From: Misgurnus anguillicaudatus
Lineage: Eukaryota > Chordata > Actinopteri > Cypriniformes > Cobitidae
DNA length: 64,000 nt
Assembly (NCBI RefSeq): GCF_027580225.2
Contig: NC_073356.2
Location: 13,607,501 to 13,671,500 of the forward strand
Direction of reading: 5' to 3'
Positions 36,393 through 50,184 of this stretch are shown piece by piece. Position 1 is the stretch's first letter. Every line of letters starts with the position of its first letter. Below the pieces are notes generated by a model. The model was not told the DNA's origin, did no database searches, and was given only the letters and a program-made list of their open reading frames with translations. The position numbers and the translations under genes are program-made.

Positions 36393-39300
36393 TTAAAGTC
36401 ATTATTCAGCAAGATAATAGGCCTGCACTGCACACAAACTTCTGTCAAACAAGATCTGTCACAAAGACAGTTGCTGTGACAATGCTAGGCTCATTCATAG
36501 ACTAGCTGACTTGGTTGGCAAAGCTTGGGAGACGGAGATCTGGCACAAGCTAAGAGACGCCACTTACCCGCGGCGCACGTATGAACAGCCACCCTGCCTC
36601 CCAAAAACCCCCTCTGCCCTGTCCCAGAGGAGCTCAGAGCCTCATTAATGAGTGCCAAAAGCATGCGGGTGTGCAACAGAGCGAGAAGTGTCTCTCATAC
36701 ACACACACACTTCATCACGTAGACGACCCAAGCGGGACTCACAACTCCCAGCATGCTTAGCGCTTCAATGGGGGCACATATGCAATGAGGACGCTTGAAC
36801 CTCAAGTCTGTATGACACCCACAATGTGACATCAAGATGCATTTAAATAGGCAAATGTAAGCATACCTTTTCTAAAGGTTAAAGAAATTAATATTTAAAG
36901 AGCCAACAGATCCTAAACGAACAAAGCATTTGCTTGAAACCACTTCCTGTACAGCCTGAGAAACTTCCCTTTTTAATAGCAATCTTTTCGCAAACATCCC
37001 CCCAGACAGCCGTTAGCAGTATTAAGGGTTTTTTTTGAGAGAGGACTACAAGTAAACCTCCTTTAATATCCATCTTCTATTAAAAACCATTGCTAATGAG
37101 TTCAGACAACCCACTTGGTCAAATTTTGAAAAGTGGGTTGCACATCCTTAATCTATAAAGAAGTGTGAAAGCTCCTTGTAATTTACCAGAAGGCTGAGGT
37201 TTATCCAGAGTAAGCATAAATCCCATAGATGTTGAAAGATGCATGACACAAATAGAAAGAAATAATCTGGAATTATTTTATCGGCACGTAGGAAGTCTAT
37301 ACATCACTAACATGAAATCGTAATGGATTTAATAGAAAGCTGGTGGGGTCGTACAATCTCGTGAGGGGCTTTAAACACTGACAGCCTTTTCGTATAACCA
37401 ATGCTAAATATAGCAGCAAGGACCTGGATCTCATCAACAAAGAATGTGGGTCACGTGCCAACAGAGATCTCTCGTTTAACATGCAGAAATTTGTTATAAC
37501 ATGAACGACTTGAAAGAGGCAGAGAGTGCATGAGAAACCAAGGCAGCATTTAAAGACAAAAATATTACAAAGCCTCCTTCCTCTCACCACACATGTCCTC
37601 CAGATGCTGGGGAACCTTCTGAAGGAGAAAAGGAAACAAGCACACATGACGATATTTGCCCAAGATTTGGGTCAGCAGCACTGCTGTATGTACATCTGCG
37701 TTCACGGAGTCTACTTTAAGCTGATTGGTCAGTGACTCAAAGCGAAGCATGGCCAAAGTCAGCAATGACAATGAAAGGGTTTTACACGAGCATAAAAAGT
37801 CTACAGCATCATGCAGCTTGAAAATTTGTGCACTTGAAGCGAGAGCCACAGATGAGCTGAAGAGAAACAGAGATGATCCGGTGCACAAGGCCAACCGAGG
37901 CACCTCATTACAAACCCCTACATCACTGCACTGGAATGTCCACATAAGACACGAGGGTCCTCAGGGTCCGTTCTTTTAAAAATTACTTCTCTCTCCTGGA
38001 CTTTAAATCAACTCTTTACCAATAGGGAGCAAGAGCTGCCTCCAGATCAGATGAATGCTTCCACTGGCAGCCCTGGCTGTAAAAATTGGCCCTGCAATGG
38101 CCCTTTAAACCACAAACATTAGAGGCTGGATGACGCGATGATGTCTCCAAGCTGTCTATTCTGAAAGCCAGGGACTGACCTTGATTAGGTAGTTTTTTTG
38201 TGGACAGGTTGGGTATTATAGCATACCCAGCAGGCTGATTTTAAGGTCACCAGATCCTCCCTTTAAACACCAGAGCCACCATTCCAAATGAGAAGGTGTA
38301 ACCGGAGACGTGCTTAAATTCCCTCTGCTTCCGACAGGACTTGTATGCGAGTCTCGCTCTCCAGGTGCGTTTGAAGGAGCCCTGCGGGGTGGCAAACCGA
38401 GTCTGTGTCTAGGAACAGAAACATGGTCATCATTTCCTCTCCGCTCTGTTAATCAGCTCAGCTTTGGCTCTGTGCCACGGGCAGCTTACAGAAGGACACC
38501 AGAGCCGAGCTAGGCACGCTTGAGTGACAAACTGCCAGTGCGAGGCAACGGCCAAAACTTTGCAATTTTAAGAGAGACGCATGTTTCGTTTATAAGAAAA
38601 TAAATAAATGTCAGGGTGAATTACAGGTTATGGGAGATTTCCGACTACCTTTACGGTTACAGCTGGCCCAATAAAGCGAGGCTTTGTCAACAGAACTCTC
38701 TGGACAACAACGGCCCCTAACCGGGCCCCCGCAGTCACTTCTGCTACAGATCAAGAGACAGAAGCTGGCCGGCTTTATGCTGACACATTAACACAACAGA
38801 TCTCTAACTCCAAGGCCTCCAGAAAAGCAGACAGGATTGCATGAGAGATAGATAGTGAGAGGGAAAGACAAACAAGATGAAATGAAACACACGAGACAGA
38901 TAATGCATCTAGAGTGAAGAGCTTCTGCGGTGGTGGTTTAGTAGATCACAAAGAAGAACCGATCATAGATGAGATATATTTTAAAGGAACAGTTCGACCA
39001 AAAAAGCAAATCCTCTCCACCTTAATGCCCTTCCAAACCTATTGTTGTTATTGCTTTAAAGAAATTTGATTATCAATGACAGTCAATGAGAATTATACAG
39101 AAAACCGCAAGTAGTTTATATAGCACACAATTTATGTTAAAGGAATAGTTTACCCAAATACGTTAATTCTCTCGACTACTTTTCTTCAGCTGATCACAAA
39201 AATGTTATGTTAAAATTAGACATAACTCATAAGGCACCTAGTCACAAGACATGAAAGAACCAATTAGATGTGAGGTTATCGATGCACCACCACATTTAAA

Positions 39301-39478
39301 CTCAGCAAAATGATCAGTACGTTTCTATGGATATACGTCATCGATCGTTAAATTGGCTCAAAAATTTTAAAATTTTCTCTTACAAATGTATCGCTTCAGA
39401 AGACTCATTGGAGTCATTTGGAATACATGCATGATGATGTATTTGCCTTTTGGAGCTTCAACTTATTGGCTCCACATT

Positions 39479-39785
39479 ACTGTGCGTTCACACCAGACGC
39501 GGAAGAGGCGGCAAAAAAGCAATATTCGCGCGTAGTTGGACACTTAAACATTTTGAGTTTACTCGCTTCATTTGCGCGTGAAATCTTAGTCATTAGAGAC
39601 ATTCACGTGGAAATTTGCATCATGGGAGGGGCTTCTTCTGCCTCCGCTCGCTTTCTGTAATCACGTCACTACTAGAGCAAGCTCCCGATTGGTTAACGCG
39701 GCGCGAACATCAGCCAAAGTTACGATTTTTCAACTTACATGGCAACACTCAATTCTCGTAGAACACGCCACGCCATTCGCTTCCC
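39479..39785. mobile_element. CACACCAGACGCG-type MITE
   Basis: Begins ACTGTGCGTTCACACCAGAC, with GCG-rich words (AATATTCGCGCG, TTTGCGCG, GCGGCGCGAA). Shares its terminal wording with 3330-3541. The right edge is not well defined, so the plus-strand ORF across it is not supported. Confidence 0.45.
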
Positions 39786-40422
39786 ACGCCACAGCTGTTC
39801 TTCGACTAAATGCTTGCTCGCAAGGAAAGCTTTATATCCCAGGTAAATGTTAAACAGCACAGAAAACACAGACAAATTAAGAACAAGTCCAGATGACTTT
39901 TCCACACAGGCATGTAAAACCACCTTTAAATCCATCCCAAAGGGCCCAAACCAAGTTAACTTGATCCATTTAAATAGCTCATGATCTTTTAAGACACTTA
40001 ACATACCGTAGTCTAGCCCTAACCCAGAGGAAGGAGGCATTAAACACACCGACATAATTTTCCACCCTTACGTTGTGGGCAAATTTATGATATTGCGTGC
40101 GCGTAAACCGAACTCCTGCATAATTTACATTTGAGGTCGGATGCGTCACACGATTCGAAACAGGATTTGCCTGCTTAGTTTTACCACGAGGCGAATGAGA
40201 CTGACATGGCCTGGCCCCATTGAGCTCCATTTGATTCAGCAGATATAGGTCACACTCGCACAAACCACACAGGCTGTATGTGGCCCAGTGTACTTAAAGA
40301 GTGCAGACACAAAAATGATCGGAAAAGTATGGGGAGCTTCGGGCCGAGAAACTGAAGTGAGAAACACAGCATGTGGTCTCAATCCTATTGGATCAAATCA
40401 CATAACAGCAACAAAATAAGAG

Positions 40423-40693
40423 TAGGGCTGCAAAATGATTAATTGCGACTAATCGTTTATAATCAACTAATCGTATATAATTATGTATATGTATATACAT
40501 TTTTGTATTTATATATAATTTATATTAAATATAATTATAAATACTTTATAAAGTAATATTTTTTTCTTAAAATTATACATGCATTTGTATTTATATACAC
40601 ATAATTATTATAGACAGTAGTACAAACACATGATGTAAACAAAAACTTTTTTTCTGCAAACAAGTAGTCACGATTAATCGTTTTGCAGTCCTA
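40423..40693. mobile_element. 271-bp hAT-type MITE, AT-rich interior
   Basis: TAGGGCTGCAAAATGATTAA at the left is mirrored by GATTAATCGTTTTGCAGTCCTA at the right. The interior is AT-rich with ATATAATTATGTATATG-like words. The flanks AATAAGAG and AAGAGAAG are similar but not an exact duplication. Confidence 0.7.
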
Positions 40694-42646
40694 AAGAGAA
40701 GATTCATAGTTTTAAAATGACACAAACACAGGTACAAATGCTATTATACTTCAGTCTACAGACGTTCAATTACACAATGCACATGTATGTGAATGATTGG
40801 TTAAATTATTGCAAGCATTGAATTGACCACATTGAAACTTCTGCATCTCATTTTCTCATGTGGTCACCGGAGGGAGTAAAAGTGTGTGTGTGTAATGACA
40901 TTTGGAGAGAACGCCCTGTGGAGTCAATCCATGAAACCGGAGAGATCCGGCCGGCGCCGTGTGAAGTCTGAACACTGATCTGCTCAACACATTTACAGCA
41001 CCAAAACAAACCCGAACACACCGGCAGCTTCACCTCTCCATCCTTGGAACACCCTTTTCCACAATTGACATAAGCTCTCTTTCTTTCATTTAATGTGTTA
41101 TTTTCTAATGCATCTGACAGGATTTAATAAAAAAACGATATTTCTTCATTGCAGAAACAGTTGGAGAGGAAGAGGAGAACAAAGCTAAAATCAAAGACTG
41201 TAATCAGCACGGAGGGATTTTGGAGGAAATGCAAAAGTCTTGGTTCTCATGGGTGGCACAGGAAGATGTGTACAAACCCACAACAGCCATGCCACCCACC
41301 CTTACACAAACACACACAGATGGAAAAAAGGCACGATGTGAAGTGTCTACAGTTTATTTTGAAGATGCTTTTTCATAAGGTTACGATCTTGATTCAAGCT
41401 AAACACCTTGATATGTTCCAGAAACAAATGCGCACTTTCAAACAACACTGCTTATATGGAGGGTGATTGGATTTATAAGCTAATATCTCCTCACCTCGTG
41501 CCACACTGTATCCCAGAATGCCTTGTTTCGGCTTGGCCCGGACAGCTATCTAGTGGAAGCCCTTGAAGCTAAAACACACTTATATACAAACATGACCCCC
41601 ACAACGCTTTCATTTGAGTCATATGTAAGAGTTTAAATCTGTTGGATGTGGGTTTAGAAAATCTGTGCATGGAAAAACCTGGTTTTGCTAACATTGGGGA
41701 AGAGAGTAGGAGTCCAAACAAATAACCACAGCATGCTCATTACTGCTTAGCAAAAGTCAGCTGTTTAAACACTCCTCGGCTTGTGTAAAGCAATGTTTTT
41801 GTTTTCACAAAAAGAAAATCCTATATCCTCCTCAACGCAATTAAAACAACACCGTACTTAGACACGCTAATCGGGAATGCATTAGCCGCAGGTTTTTCAA
41901 TGAATTTTTTACTGATTTTTTCATGACCTGCAAAAAAATTGCCTGCTCGGCCAGATGATTGGACGAGAAAGCTTGATAAAAGGATTGGGTCAATTCAGTC
42001 ACCTAAGGGACTCTCCGCACTCCAAAAATCTATATCATGTACAATCAATACATTCATGCTGGATGGGGTGTATTATGCTAAGTGCCACCATCACATACAT
42101 CAGATGACAGAGGACGCTGAGAGCATGTTAGCAGTCAAAAAGAGTTATCGGTGTATGTATTTTGTCTACGACAACACTTAGATGTGCATTTTTATCTAGA
42201 TGAAGTTTGAGCATTAAAACATTGATTGACAGAATGATATTCAGCAGATCTTTTGACAATGCCACCATGCAAGTCCTCTAAATTTTAATTGTTTATTAGT
42301 TTGTCTGTATACACAAAAAGCTTAAAACAAACAAATCTTTACAATGCACAAGACAATGTGTACATGCTTTCAAAACAGTTTTCTATGAATGCAAAATTGA
42401 GCAAATCTTTACTTTAAGTGACACGTCGGAGCATTTAAACAGAATTCAATACATCACAAGTGTGCATATATTTATTTTACGTCGACTTATTTGGTTATTC
42501 AATATTTATTTGGAGTTGTTTTCCAAATGCTGTTTTACATTTTATCTGGAACAACAATACATTTACATATTTATTATGCAATTACCTAACATTTATTATC
42601 CAAGCAGTTACCGCATGACAGATGAGCCGTACCCTGACTGTTATGA

Positions 42647-42647
<1 letters not shown>

Positions 42648-42703
<56 letters not shown>
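42648..42703. repeat. (CA)n microsatellite
   Basis: About 27 uninterrupted CA units following GAATA. The 116-codon ORF across it, with a TH repeat, is not a gene. Confidence 0.97.
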
Positions 42704-42706
<3 letters not shown>

Positions 42707-42849
42707 AGATATGGAAATTCGTTGTGTATGTTGTACGATACCAACATACACACTTCTAGCCAAAATGAACTTAAATTTGGTTACATGTCATTTTTGTCAA
42801 AATAACTTGTGAGATGTCTGATGTTCTATCATGTATAATCAAAGTCATA

Positions 42850-43009
42850 CTTTATTTTATTTTTATATATTTTATTTTATATTTTATTTTATTTTTTTAT
42901 TGTTTTATATTTTATTTCTGTTGTATACATTTTTATATTATTTCATTTTACATTTTATTTTATTTTATATATTTTATTTTATTTTATAATATTATATTTT
43001 ATATTACTT
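42850..43009. repeat. TTTTA-rich low-complexity tract
   Basis: Imperfect TTTTA/TTTAT units over 160 bp on the plus strand. A MITE begins directly at its right edge. Confidence 0.85.
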
Positions 43010-43295
43010 TATAGACCGTTTCAGCAGTAACAACATAAACAAGCGGCTGCACCTAGCTTCCGGTAAACTCCGCTAACAATAAATAACAACAAAGTTCTTT
43101 AAACGTAGTTTATTTATATAACAAGCAAAAAAAACAACACATAGGTTACCTAGGAAACCAAAACATTTGTTATTTTCGACGAGGCATTTGTTCAAGAGAT
43201 CAGTTTAGCAACTAGTCAGAGCATTAAAAAAACGAAACCGGAAGTAAGGTTCGGATCCAGACGTGTATCACGTGCTTCCAATGAAACCGTCTATA
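43010..43295. mobile_element. ~285-bp MITE, TATAGAC...GTCTATA ends
   Basis: TATAGACCGTTTCAGC at the left faces TTCCAATGAAACCGTCTATA at the right. The terminal TATA on both sides fits a TA target. It lies inside AT-rich DNA. No ORF. Confidence 0.68.
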
Positions 43296-44495
43296 TTTTA
43301 TATTTTATTATTATTATTTTGTTACATTTTCACTCAATTTTCCATTTGCTCAATTTAGCAATTTTGCTCAATTTTGCATTAAATTTTTCTATCATAGAAA
43401 ACTGTTTTGTTTTAGACTTGACATCTGGGTTGTGTTCAAACAGCTATAAGACGTCTTTTAAACACAAAACGGCTTGCCAGGAAGGGCAATTTTTGGCCGA
43501 TCACAATTTCTCTGTAAGCCAAACACAATCTCTTGGTTTCTCTAGCTTTCAAAACGTAGGTACGGCTACGCAATATTAGTTTCTGGAACACACTACCGTT
43601 CAGAGAGCAAGAAAGGAAAACTGGCAGAGCTTTCTGTTCAAATTAAATATTCAATTTCCTCCAAATATTAAATGACTTTTCCCCTGGAAAAGTAATTGAG
43701 CAGCCAGTGCCCTGCTGAAAGCAGCATGTGTCTTACAAGTACGTCTCCATGGCCCTGACCTCTCCTTCCCTCAATCTCCACAACCCTCCCCTCACATTTG
43801 CTCTTTGTGACTCGGGTGTAATTGACCAAGGTTAGCTTGTTACCTCAGTACCAGCGGCTGCCAACTGGAGCAGGGCCAAGAGCGACGTGTGCGCGCGTAT
43901 GCGTATGGACGTGAGAGGACAGTAAAGCAGGTTTCTAGTGACTCTGGGCTGTCTCAACACTTAAGTTTACAGAGTAGTAACAAAAAAAGCTGTCTTTAAA
44001 CCACAATCATAAATGTATAAATCTAAGAGTTCCATGTTGAAATACCACAGTGTCTCCTTAAAATGAATAATCACTTGGGACAACTGTAAAAAGATCTTGT
44101 CTTCAACAAGTGTGTCAGCAAGATCCAAGAATACACGAGCCAAAAACATTCCCAAGATTCTTATAACTCTAGTGAATGTAGCTTTGTAAAGTGGCCCTCC
44201 TGGAGCACAACCTTCCTGACTTAAATAAAGAGAAAAGAGAGTAAGAAGCAATGGATACAACAACAGGACAAAATAGAGCCACTGTTGTCTAGTCAGGATA
44301 TATACAAGTTTAAAGGCCGCATACTTGGCAAGTGTGCTAACCACGCAAGTCACACATCCTCCTCACGTCTGAGCCAGGACTGAGAGATACTGTACACAAC
44401 ATCGCAAACCCCACCCATATCTCTAGTACACTTTTCCTTCCAATCTTTTCTTCCTGTTTTTCTATTTATTAATTGTTGGTCTTTGTGGCATCTCT

Positions 44496-45201
44496 TTAAA
44501 GAGCACCAATGGTCCGATACACAATTTCACATTTCCTTTGATGTGTAAAAGTGTGTATTAGTACATATTAACGAAATGCAAAAAGGTACAAACCCCAAAG
44601 TAAACAATGGCGCGAGTTATCGTCTCCAACGTAAATCTCTTTTCTTGGACTATAACAAACATTGGTGATGTAGACCAGTGATTCTCAAACTGGGGGCCGG
44701 AGCCCAACCTAAAAAAAATAAGACTACTAACCAACAGCACTACTTTGTATGATTTAATGTTTTGTTAAATTTAAATGTTAAGTTTGAGAACTGTTTTTTG
44801 TCAGAAATTTTCTTTGGGGGGTCCGCAAAGGAATGCACCATCACAAGGGGCCCGTATGCTGAAAAAGTTTGAGAACCACTGATGTGGACTGACATTATCA
44901 TAATTCCTCCCGCTTCAGACTCTCAGCCTGTAATCTTTCAAACATGGTAAGGAGCGTCACATTTCCTGCTGACCTCAGAGGTATTCAGACCAATCACAAC
45001 GTACATATTAGCTGGCCAATCAGGGACACAGAGCTTTTCAAATCCATGTGTTTCAGGAAGAGAGTGGAATCTGGAGCTACAAAAATGTACGGTATGTGGA
45101 AAATAATGCGTTTTTTATCCATAAACCATAAAAAAAAACATTGTATTATACCAAATACACACAATACTGTTGTTTTTAGCAATGAAATAGGTGCTCTTTA
45201 A
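44496..45201 (-). mobile_element. Interrupted DNA element, copy B
   Basis: The terminal blocks TTTAAAGAGCACCAATGG and AATAGGTGCTCTTTAA are inverted. The reverse complement matches copy A (25140-25769) block by block. It is interrupted by a different MITE (44676-44881), and it lacks the insertion that splits copy A. Confidence 0.7.
44676..44881. mobile_element. 206-bp hAT MITE nested in copy B
   Basis: Begins CAGTGATTCTCAAACTGGGG and ends AAAAAGTTTGAGAACCACTG. The flanking 8-mers ATGTAGAC (44668-44675) and ATGTGGAC (44882-44889) differ by one base, as in an aged target duplication. Confidence 0.85.
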
Positions 45202-46429
45202 TTGCCAGTGAGGTGTGTGGCTGTCACCTCGTGTTTTTGCTAGTGTTAGAATTAACAGTCATGGATATCTCATGGGAATATGTGGGCTATGGTCAGAAAC
45301 ACAATGTAAGTTGCTATGTAAACATCCAGTCAGTGAGATGTCACTTCGATAATTATTCTCAAATAATTAATTCGAACTGAGGAGTTTGTTAGTCATTGAC
45401 CAAATTAATTTAGTATAAAGACAATGGCAAAAACATTGTTTATTTGTCAACAGACAACAACCAAATTTGCGCAAGACAACATATTTCTCAGTCAAAGCTA
45501 GGAGTTTAGGAAAACAATGCTACAAAACATTAGCATCCACGTGCTAGCTCACGTAGCCCCCGGTCACAATGTGCCATCTGGCATCTTAAGTCATACACTA
45601 CAGAGAACAAACACAATTATCTGACCAACAGACTTGAAACCAACATTAAACAAGACTTTAGCAAAGGGTAATCATCTTATATGATTGGAGAAAGAGAGAG
45701 AATAGGACTAGGCCACAAACAAACACAGGACAATGTGAGCCCTGTATGGAGCCGAGACACGTTTGTGAGCGTGGTGCGGTGTTAGAGAATTAGCTCCTCA
45801 TCTCACAGCTGCTGTAAATATTTTCCAAAGCATTGGCAAGAAAACAGCAGCTGCAGCAGTGGGAGCGAGCTAGCTAACACGTTTAGTGAGGGTTTATGCG
45901 CACTATGGCAAACAAAGCTCGCGTCCCGGGATGCCCTCCTGAAGTTGGCGCGCTCTCGCTAAATTTCTCACACACAGAGGTGTTTATGCCAGGACACACT
46001 CCCAACTCATGCGCCGGGGAGACAAATTGGACAGCTGGGTGTTGAATGCTGAGAGACGAGTTAGGAGATTTCAAGACTGCAGGTTAAGGAAACAAACCAA
46101 CTTACGACGTAGCAAAAATAAAGGCTGTCAAATATCCACCAGAATTTAAATGAATTGTTTATGCAAGAAAAAAAATATGTGCAATGATATTATTAGTCAA
46201 TATTCATTTTTCCCACCCATGCAACTTTGGTATTGGTATCATATAAATGTCCCAATTTTCGACAGAATTTTTTATATGCTTTTATATGATGCAATTTAGA
46301 CAAAAAAACAGAAAAACGATTATGCGATTTACACGTCTATGACATTTTAGGGACCTGAAAATGCAAGCTTTTGAAAAAATGTTACAAACGTTCACTTTTA
46401 AACAAGTTATAAATTGCAAATGTGACAAT

Positions 46430-47580
46430 AGTTAATCGTGCGCATTACATGTTCAGAGGTCATGTTACATTTTCAACTACTATCCTGGCATGCCTTTTAC
46501 AGCGGCATTAGTCGTTTTCGCATATTTGTGTTAACAAGAATCGAAATAGGCTTAAAAAAAAGTGCAAGTTTTAGACCAGTTATTGACAAAAGTTGTAAAA
46601 GCGCAAATATAACAATTTTGAATCATGCGCATGCATATTATTCAGTCGTTCCAGAAAAACGATTTTTTTTGTGATTGTTGCGAGCAAAAATCCTTGATCT
46701 AGCGGCACATTTTCTTAAAAAAGGCAATGGAAGATGCAGGATATTTATGCAATTTTATGCGATGAAATTGTGTGAACTTGCAAAAACTGCGTGAACTTGC
46801 AAAAACTGTTTGCAGCTTTTCATTGATGTTCACGTCGCTTAATTACGTCACTTCCTAACATTCCCATGACAACAGGGGATATGGCTGCGCAAGTGTGTAG
46901 TAAATGTAAATTTTTTTAACTTTCTGCTAAGATATATATAGACTTTTTGCTACGAAAATGCGGGGATTATGAAATCATGCAAGCCCTACATATTTTGTGA
47001 GCAGAAATCTGCAATTTATGCGACGAAAGTGCGGCGTATTTAAAAAATGCGCCCCCTGCGTAAATATGCGGACTTTCGCTGATTATGCATTGAATCATGC
47101 GATTGCATGATTTTTCTGGCGGGAGTGAATTATTTGTTCAGTCATCATGTTACATTGCAAACAACTGGCATGCATAATAGAGAAGTTTTTGTTGTTTTTT
47201 GCAAATTTGTGTTAACATGGATTAAAATAGGCTTAAAAGTGCAAGTTATCGTCAAGTTGAAAAAACGCAAATGTGACGTTGAATCATGCATACGCATATT
47301 ACATGTTCAGACATCATGTTACATTGCCAACTACTGTCTTTGCATGTATAATATATCGGTTTTAGTTGTTTTCGCACATTTGCGTGAACGGGGATGGAAA
47401 TAGGTTTAAAAATGTAAGTTTATCAAAAAGTTACAAAAATGAAAATGAGACAATGGTGAATCATGCGAATGCACATAATGTGTTCAGACATCATGTTATA
47501 TTGCCAACTACTGTCCTGGCATATGTAATACAGTGGTTGAAGTTGTTTTCGCAAATTCGTGTGAATGAGAATCATTCGTA
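46430..47580. repeat. ~171-177-bp tandem repeat array, degenerate
   Basis: A unit with TCATGTTACATTGCCAACTA, CTGGCATGCATAATACAG, GTTTTCGCAAATTTGTG and GAAATAGGCTTAAAA recurs. The TCATGTTA word sits at about 46460, 47145, 47314 and 47491, so later copies are 169 and 177 bp apart and the first gap is about four unit lengths. 46640-47095 holds diverged sequence with its own short repeat (GTGAACTTGCAAAAACTG twice). The ORFs are by-products. Confidence 0.75.
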
Positions 47581-48501
47581 AACCACTGTATGTATGCGAA
47601 ACTTAAAAAAAAATAATGAAAAACTATATTTTTTGTACATTATTGTGGTATAAATGTACACTTTGATTACATCAGGGAAAAGAAAAGTTGTTAGAGACCA
47701 TAATTACATTTTAAGAGGATAATAAAAATGATAAGTTAAACAAAAATGATATCTTTTACACATACGCACACACATATGTGAAGGCAGCAGTGTTGATGGA
47801 TGCATACTGTCCACGAGAATAAAAAATTGATTCGCAAATGGGGTCGAAAACAGCACCAGGTCTATTTGCTCAACCATAAACATTAAAGATGCACTATAAA
47901 GTCCAGCCCAACCCTAGAGAAACATTATGCCTCTCCTCCAACCCCTCTCTAAACAGACGCACTCTCTCGCTCTTCCATTTTCTCTCTCACTCCATCACTA
48001 ACAAGCTTCATAAATATACATCAGCTCTGTTATTTGGACACCTTGGCAGAGCGAGTGGTTCTTTAACTGTCAGGGAGTAACAAGCGCTCCCTTCAGGAGT
48101 GTTTCCCCGCTTCATTACCTACACGCCTGGCACGCAGCATCACAACGGGCCACGTGTCAATCACAGGACAAAGAAGATGGTGACTGGGCCCGGTGACATG
48201 GAGACACCACCAGCGCCCGTCTGTTTATGGAGAAAACCATTATATCTCAGAGAGATGTGGCAATCAAACAGGAGACTTGTAAATGAAATGCATGCTGCAT
48301 TTTAAATGATGTACTATATGCCTTGCGTAGTGTGTAGTGTTACAGTTCTCAAAGGCTAGATGAGTCGCAAGTAAAACCCCTTAACGTCATTTGTAACTAC
48401 AAATTTTAGATAAGATGAAATGTTATGGCCTTCAAATGTATATCTTGTTGATACTTGCTCATCTAAGTCTATAGAAAGCTATGGTCTGACACACCATACT
48501 A

Positions 48502-49117
48502 CACTACCGTTCAAAAGTAGCACGTCACTTCATGATTTTAAAAACCTTTTGATCTGAAGGCATGTCCGAATGCTTGTAATATTAGTTATTTGGAGAATTA
48601 CAAAAAATAAAAGGATGACTTGGACCAAATAATGAAGAAATGCAGCCAATAAGAGCTCAGAATGGGCAAGACCTTTTTAGGTGTTTTTTTAAAAACATTA
48701 AGGCATTTTTTTACGAATCTAAGCAAAGCATGACTACTTTGATGATACTAAAATTTAACAAATTAGAAAATTTAAGAGGCATCAATCTTTGGTGTCCCCA
48801 GAGTACATATGTGAAGTTTTAGCTCACAGATAATTTATTATATCATGTTAAAACTGGCACGTTGTAGCTGTGAGCAAAAATGTGCCGTTTTGGGTGTCCT
48901 TTTAAATGCAAATGAGCTGATATCTGCACTAAATGACAGTGACGTGGTTGGATAGTGCAGATTATGGGGCGGTATTATCCCCTTCTGACATCACAAGGGG
49001 AGTCAAATCTCAGTGACCTATTTTTTATATGCTTATATTTTCACGATATGTCCCCTTTAAGTAGATCCAACGTTCACCTTTATATTGTATATGACCATAA
49101 ACATTTGAACGGTAGTG
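48502..49117. mobile_element. 0.62-kb element, CACTACCGTTCAAAAG ends
   Basis: The inverted ends CACTACCGTTCAAAAG and CATTTGAACGGTAGTG belong to a wording that is very frequent in fish introns. A second repeat (about 48818-49061, starting TTAGCTCACAGATAATT and ending ATGTCCCCTTTAA) appears inserted. No target duplication established. Confidence 0.65.
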
Positions 49118-49755
49118 CATATACTGCTCAAAAATAGCAAGAACATCTTTAAAACGTAAAAATGCCATCTGACTGGCTAGCTTTGTTTTATCTGTATCAA
49201 CACAGGTGTTTAGAGATATTTTGAGATATAAGTTTAGAGGTTAAAATAACACTTTCAGAATGTACCCCTGAAAGAAGTGTTATTATCCCGCAATAAAATA
49301 GATACTCTGTGCAAATATTACCACGCTGACATGCTAATTACTCGATTAGCCTTACCAATAATTACCTCAGGATTGTCTTCACTCCACGACCCCTGTTTTC
49401 AAATGCAAATGATGCTATTTTATGTACTGGGACATGTTACATCTGCCAAAGAGGTCTGGCGTGGTTGAATAACACATCTAGCACACAGAGTTCAACGACT
49501 GTTATGATGACTTTCTAAGAGACACCAGTCATCGAGAGCCGAGGACAACTGACCTCATTCACCGTATTTACCCTACGAGAGCGTGGGTATTGAATCCACC
49601 GCGCACACACTCCATTACCAACACCTCTGTGCTCCATTTTATCCCTTATGAGTGATGTAATTAAATTTTCTCCTGCTCCGTCGAGCCGGTGCGGGTCAGA
49701 TCCCGTAGAGTTCCTGTTCGCGGCACATGCACAGATGTAGTAGATTTCCTGACTA

Positions 49756-50156
49756 AAGGGGATCGCACACCGGCCGCGCAGCTCAGCGCCGCGCAGCGCC
49801 GCGCCGTTCTAAAAAAATGTAACACAGTGTTTTCTATGAGTGTACGCACACCGGCGCCGACAGGTGGCGCCTGTCCGCGCCGCCCAGCTGTGACTCAGGA
49901 AGTTGTTCAAATCCCTGTCGCGCCACACAGCGCCACTCACACAGTTTAACATTACATAACATCATATGTGTCCCAAATCATTAACAAGTAACATTGGCTG
50001 CTAACGTATATTTTACATATTGAAATAGACGTTATCTGACGAAGCTCGCGCTATTTAATGTGCACTTCCGGTTTACAATACCTCCGAGTTCTCCTAGGCG
50101 CGACGCGACGCGGCGCTGCGCGGCGCCGAGCTGCGCGGCCGGTGTGCGATCCCCTT
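49756..50156. mobile_element. 401-bp GC-rich MITE with ~45-bp inverted termini
   Basis: AAGGGGATCGCACACCGGCC followed by GCGCAGCTCAGCGCCGCG at the left is mirrored by CGGCGCCGAGCTGCGCGG and CCGGTGTGCGATCCCCTT at the right. The ends are far richer in CpG than the surrounding DNA. It ends 28 bp before the hAT element at 50185. The small ORFs here are not genes. Confidence 0.82.
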
Positions 50157-50184
50157 ATCACTACCCTGGATTCATGTGGGCTAG

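Noticed and set aside
42462..42812. 116-codon ORF with a Thr-His run
   Set aside because: Created by the CA microsatellite.
46430..47580. CRISPR-like array
   Set aside because: Units are ~170 bp and repeat throughout, without unique spacers. The sequence is vertebrate nuclear DNA.
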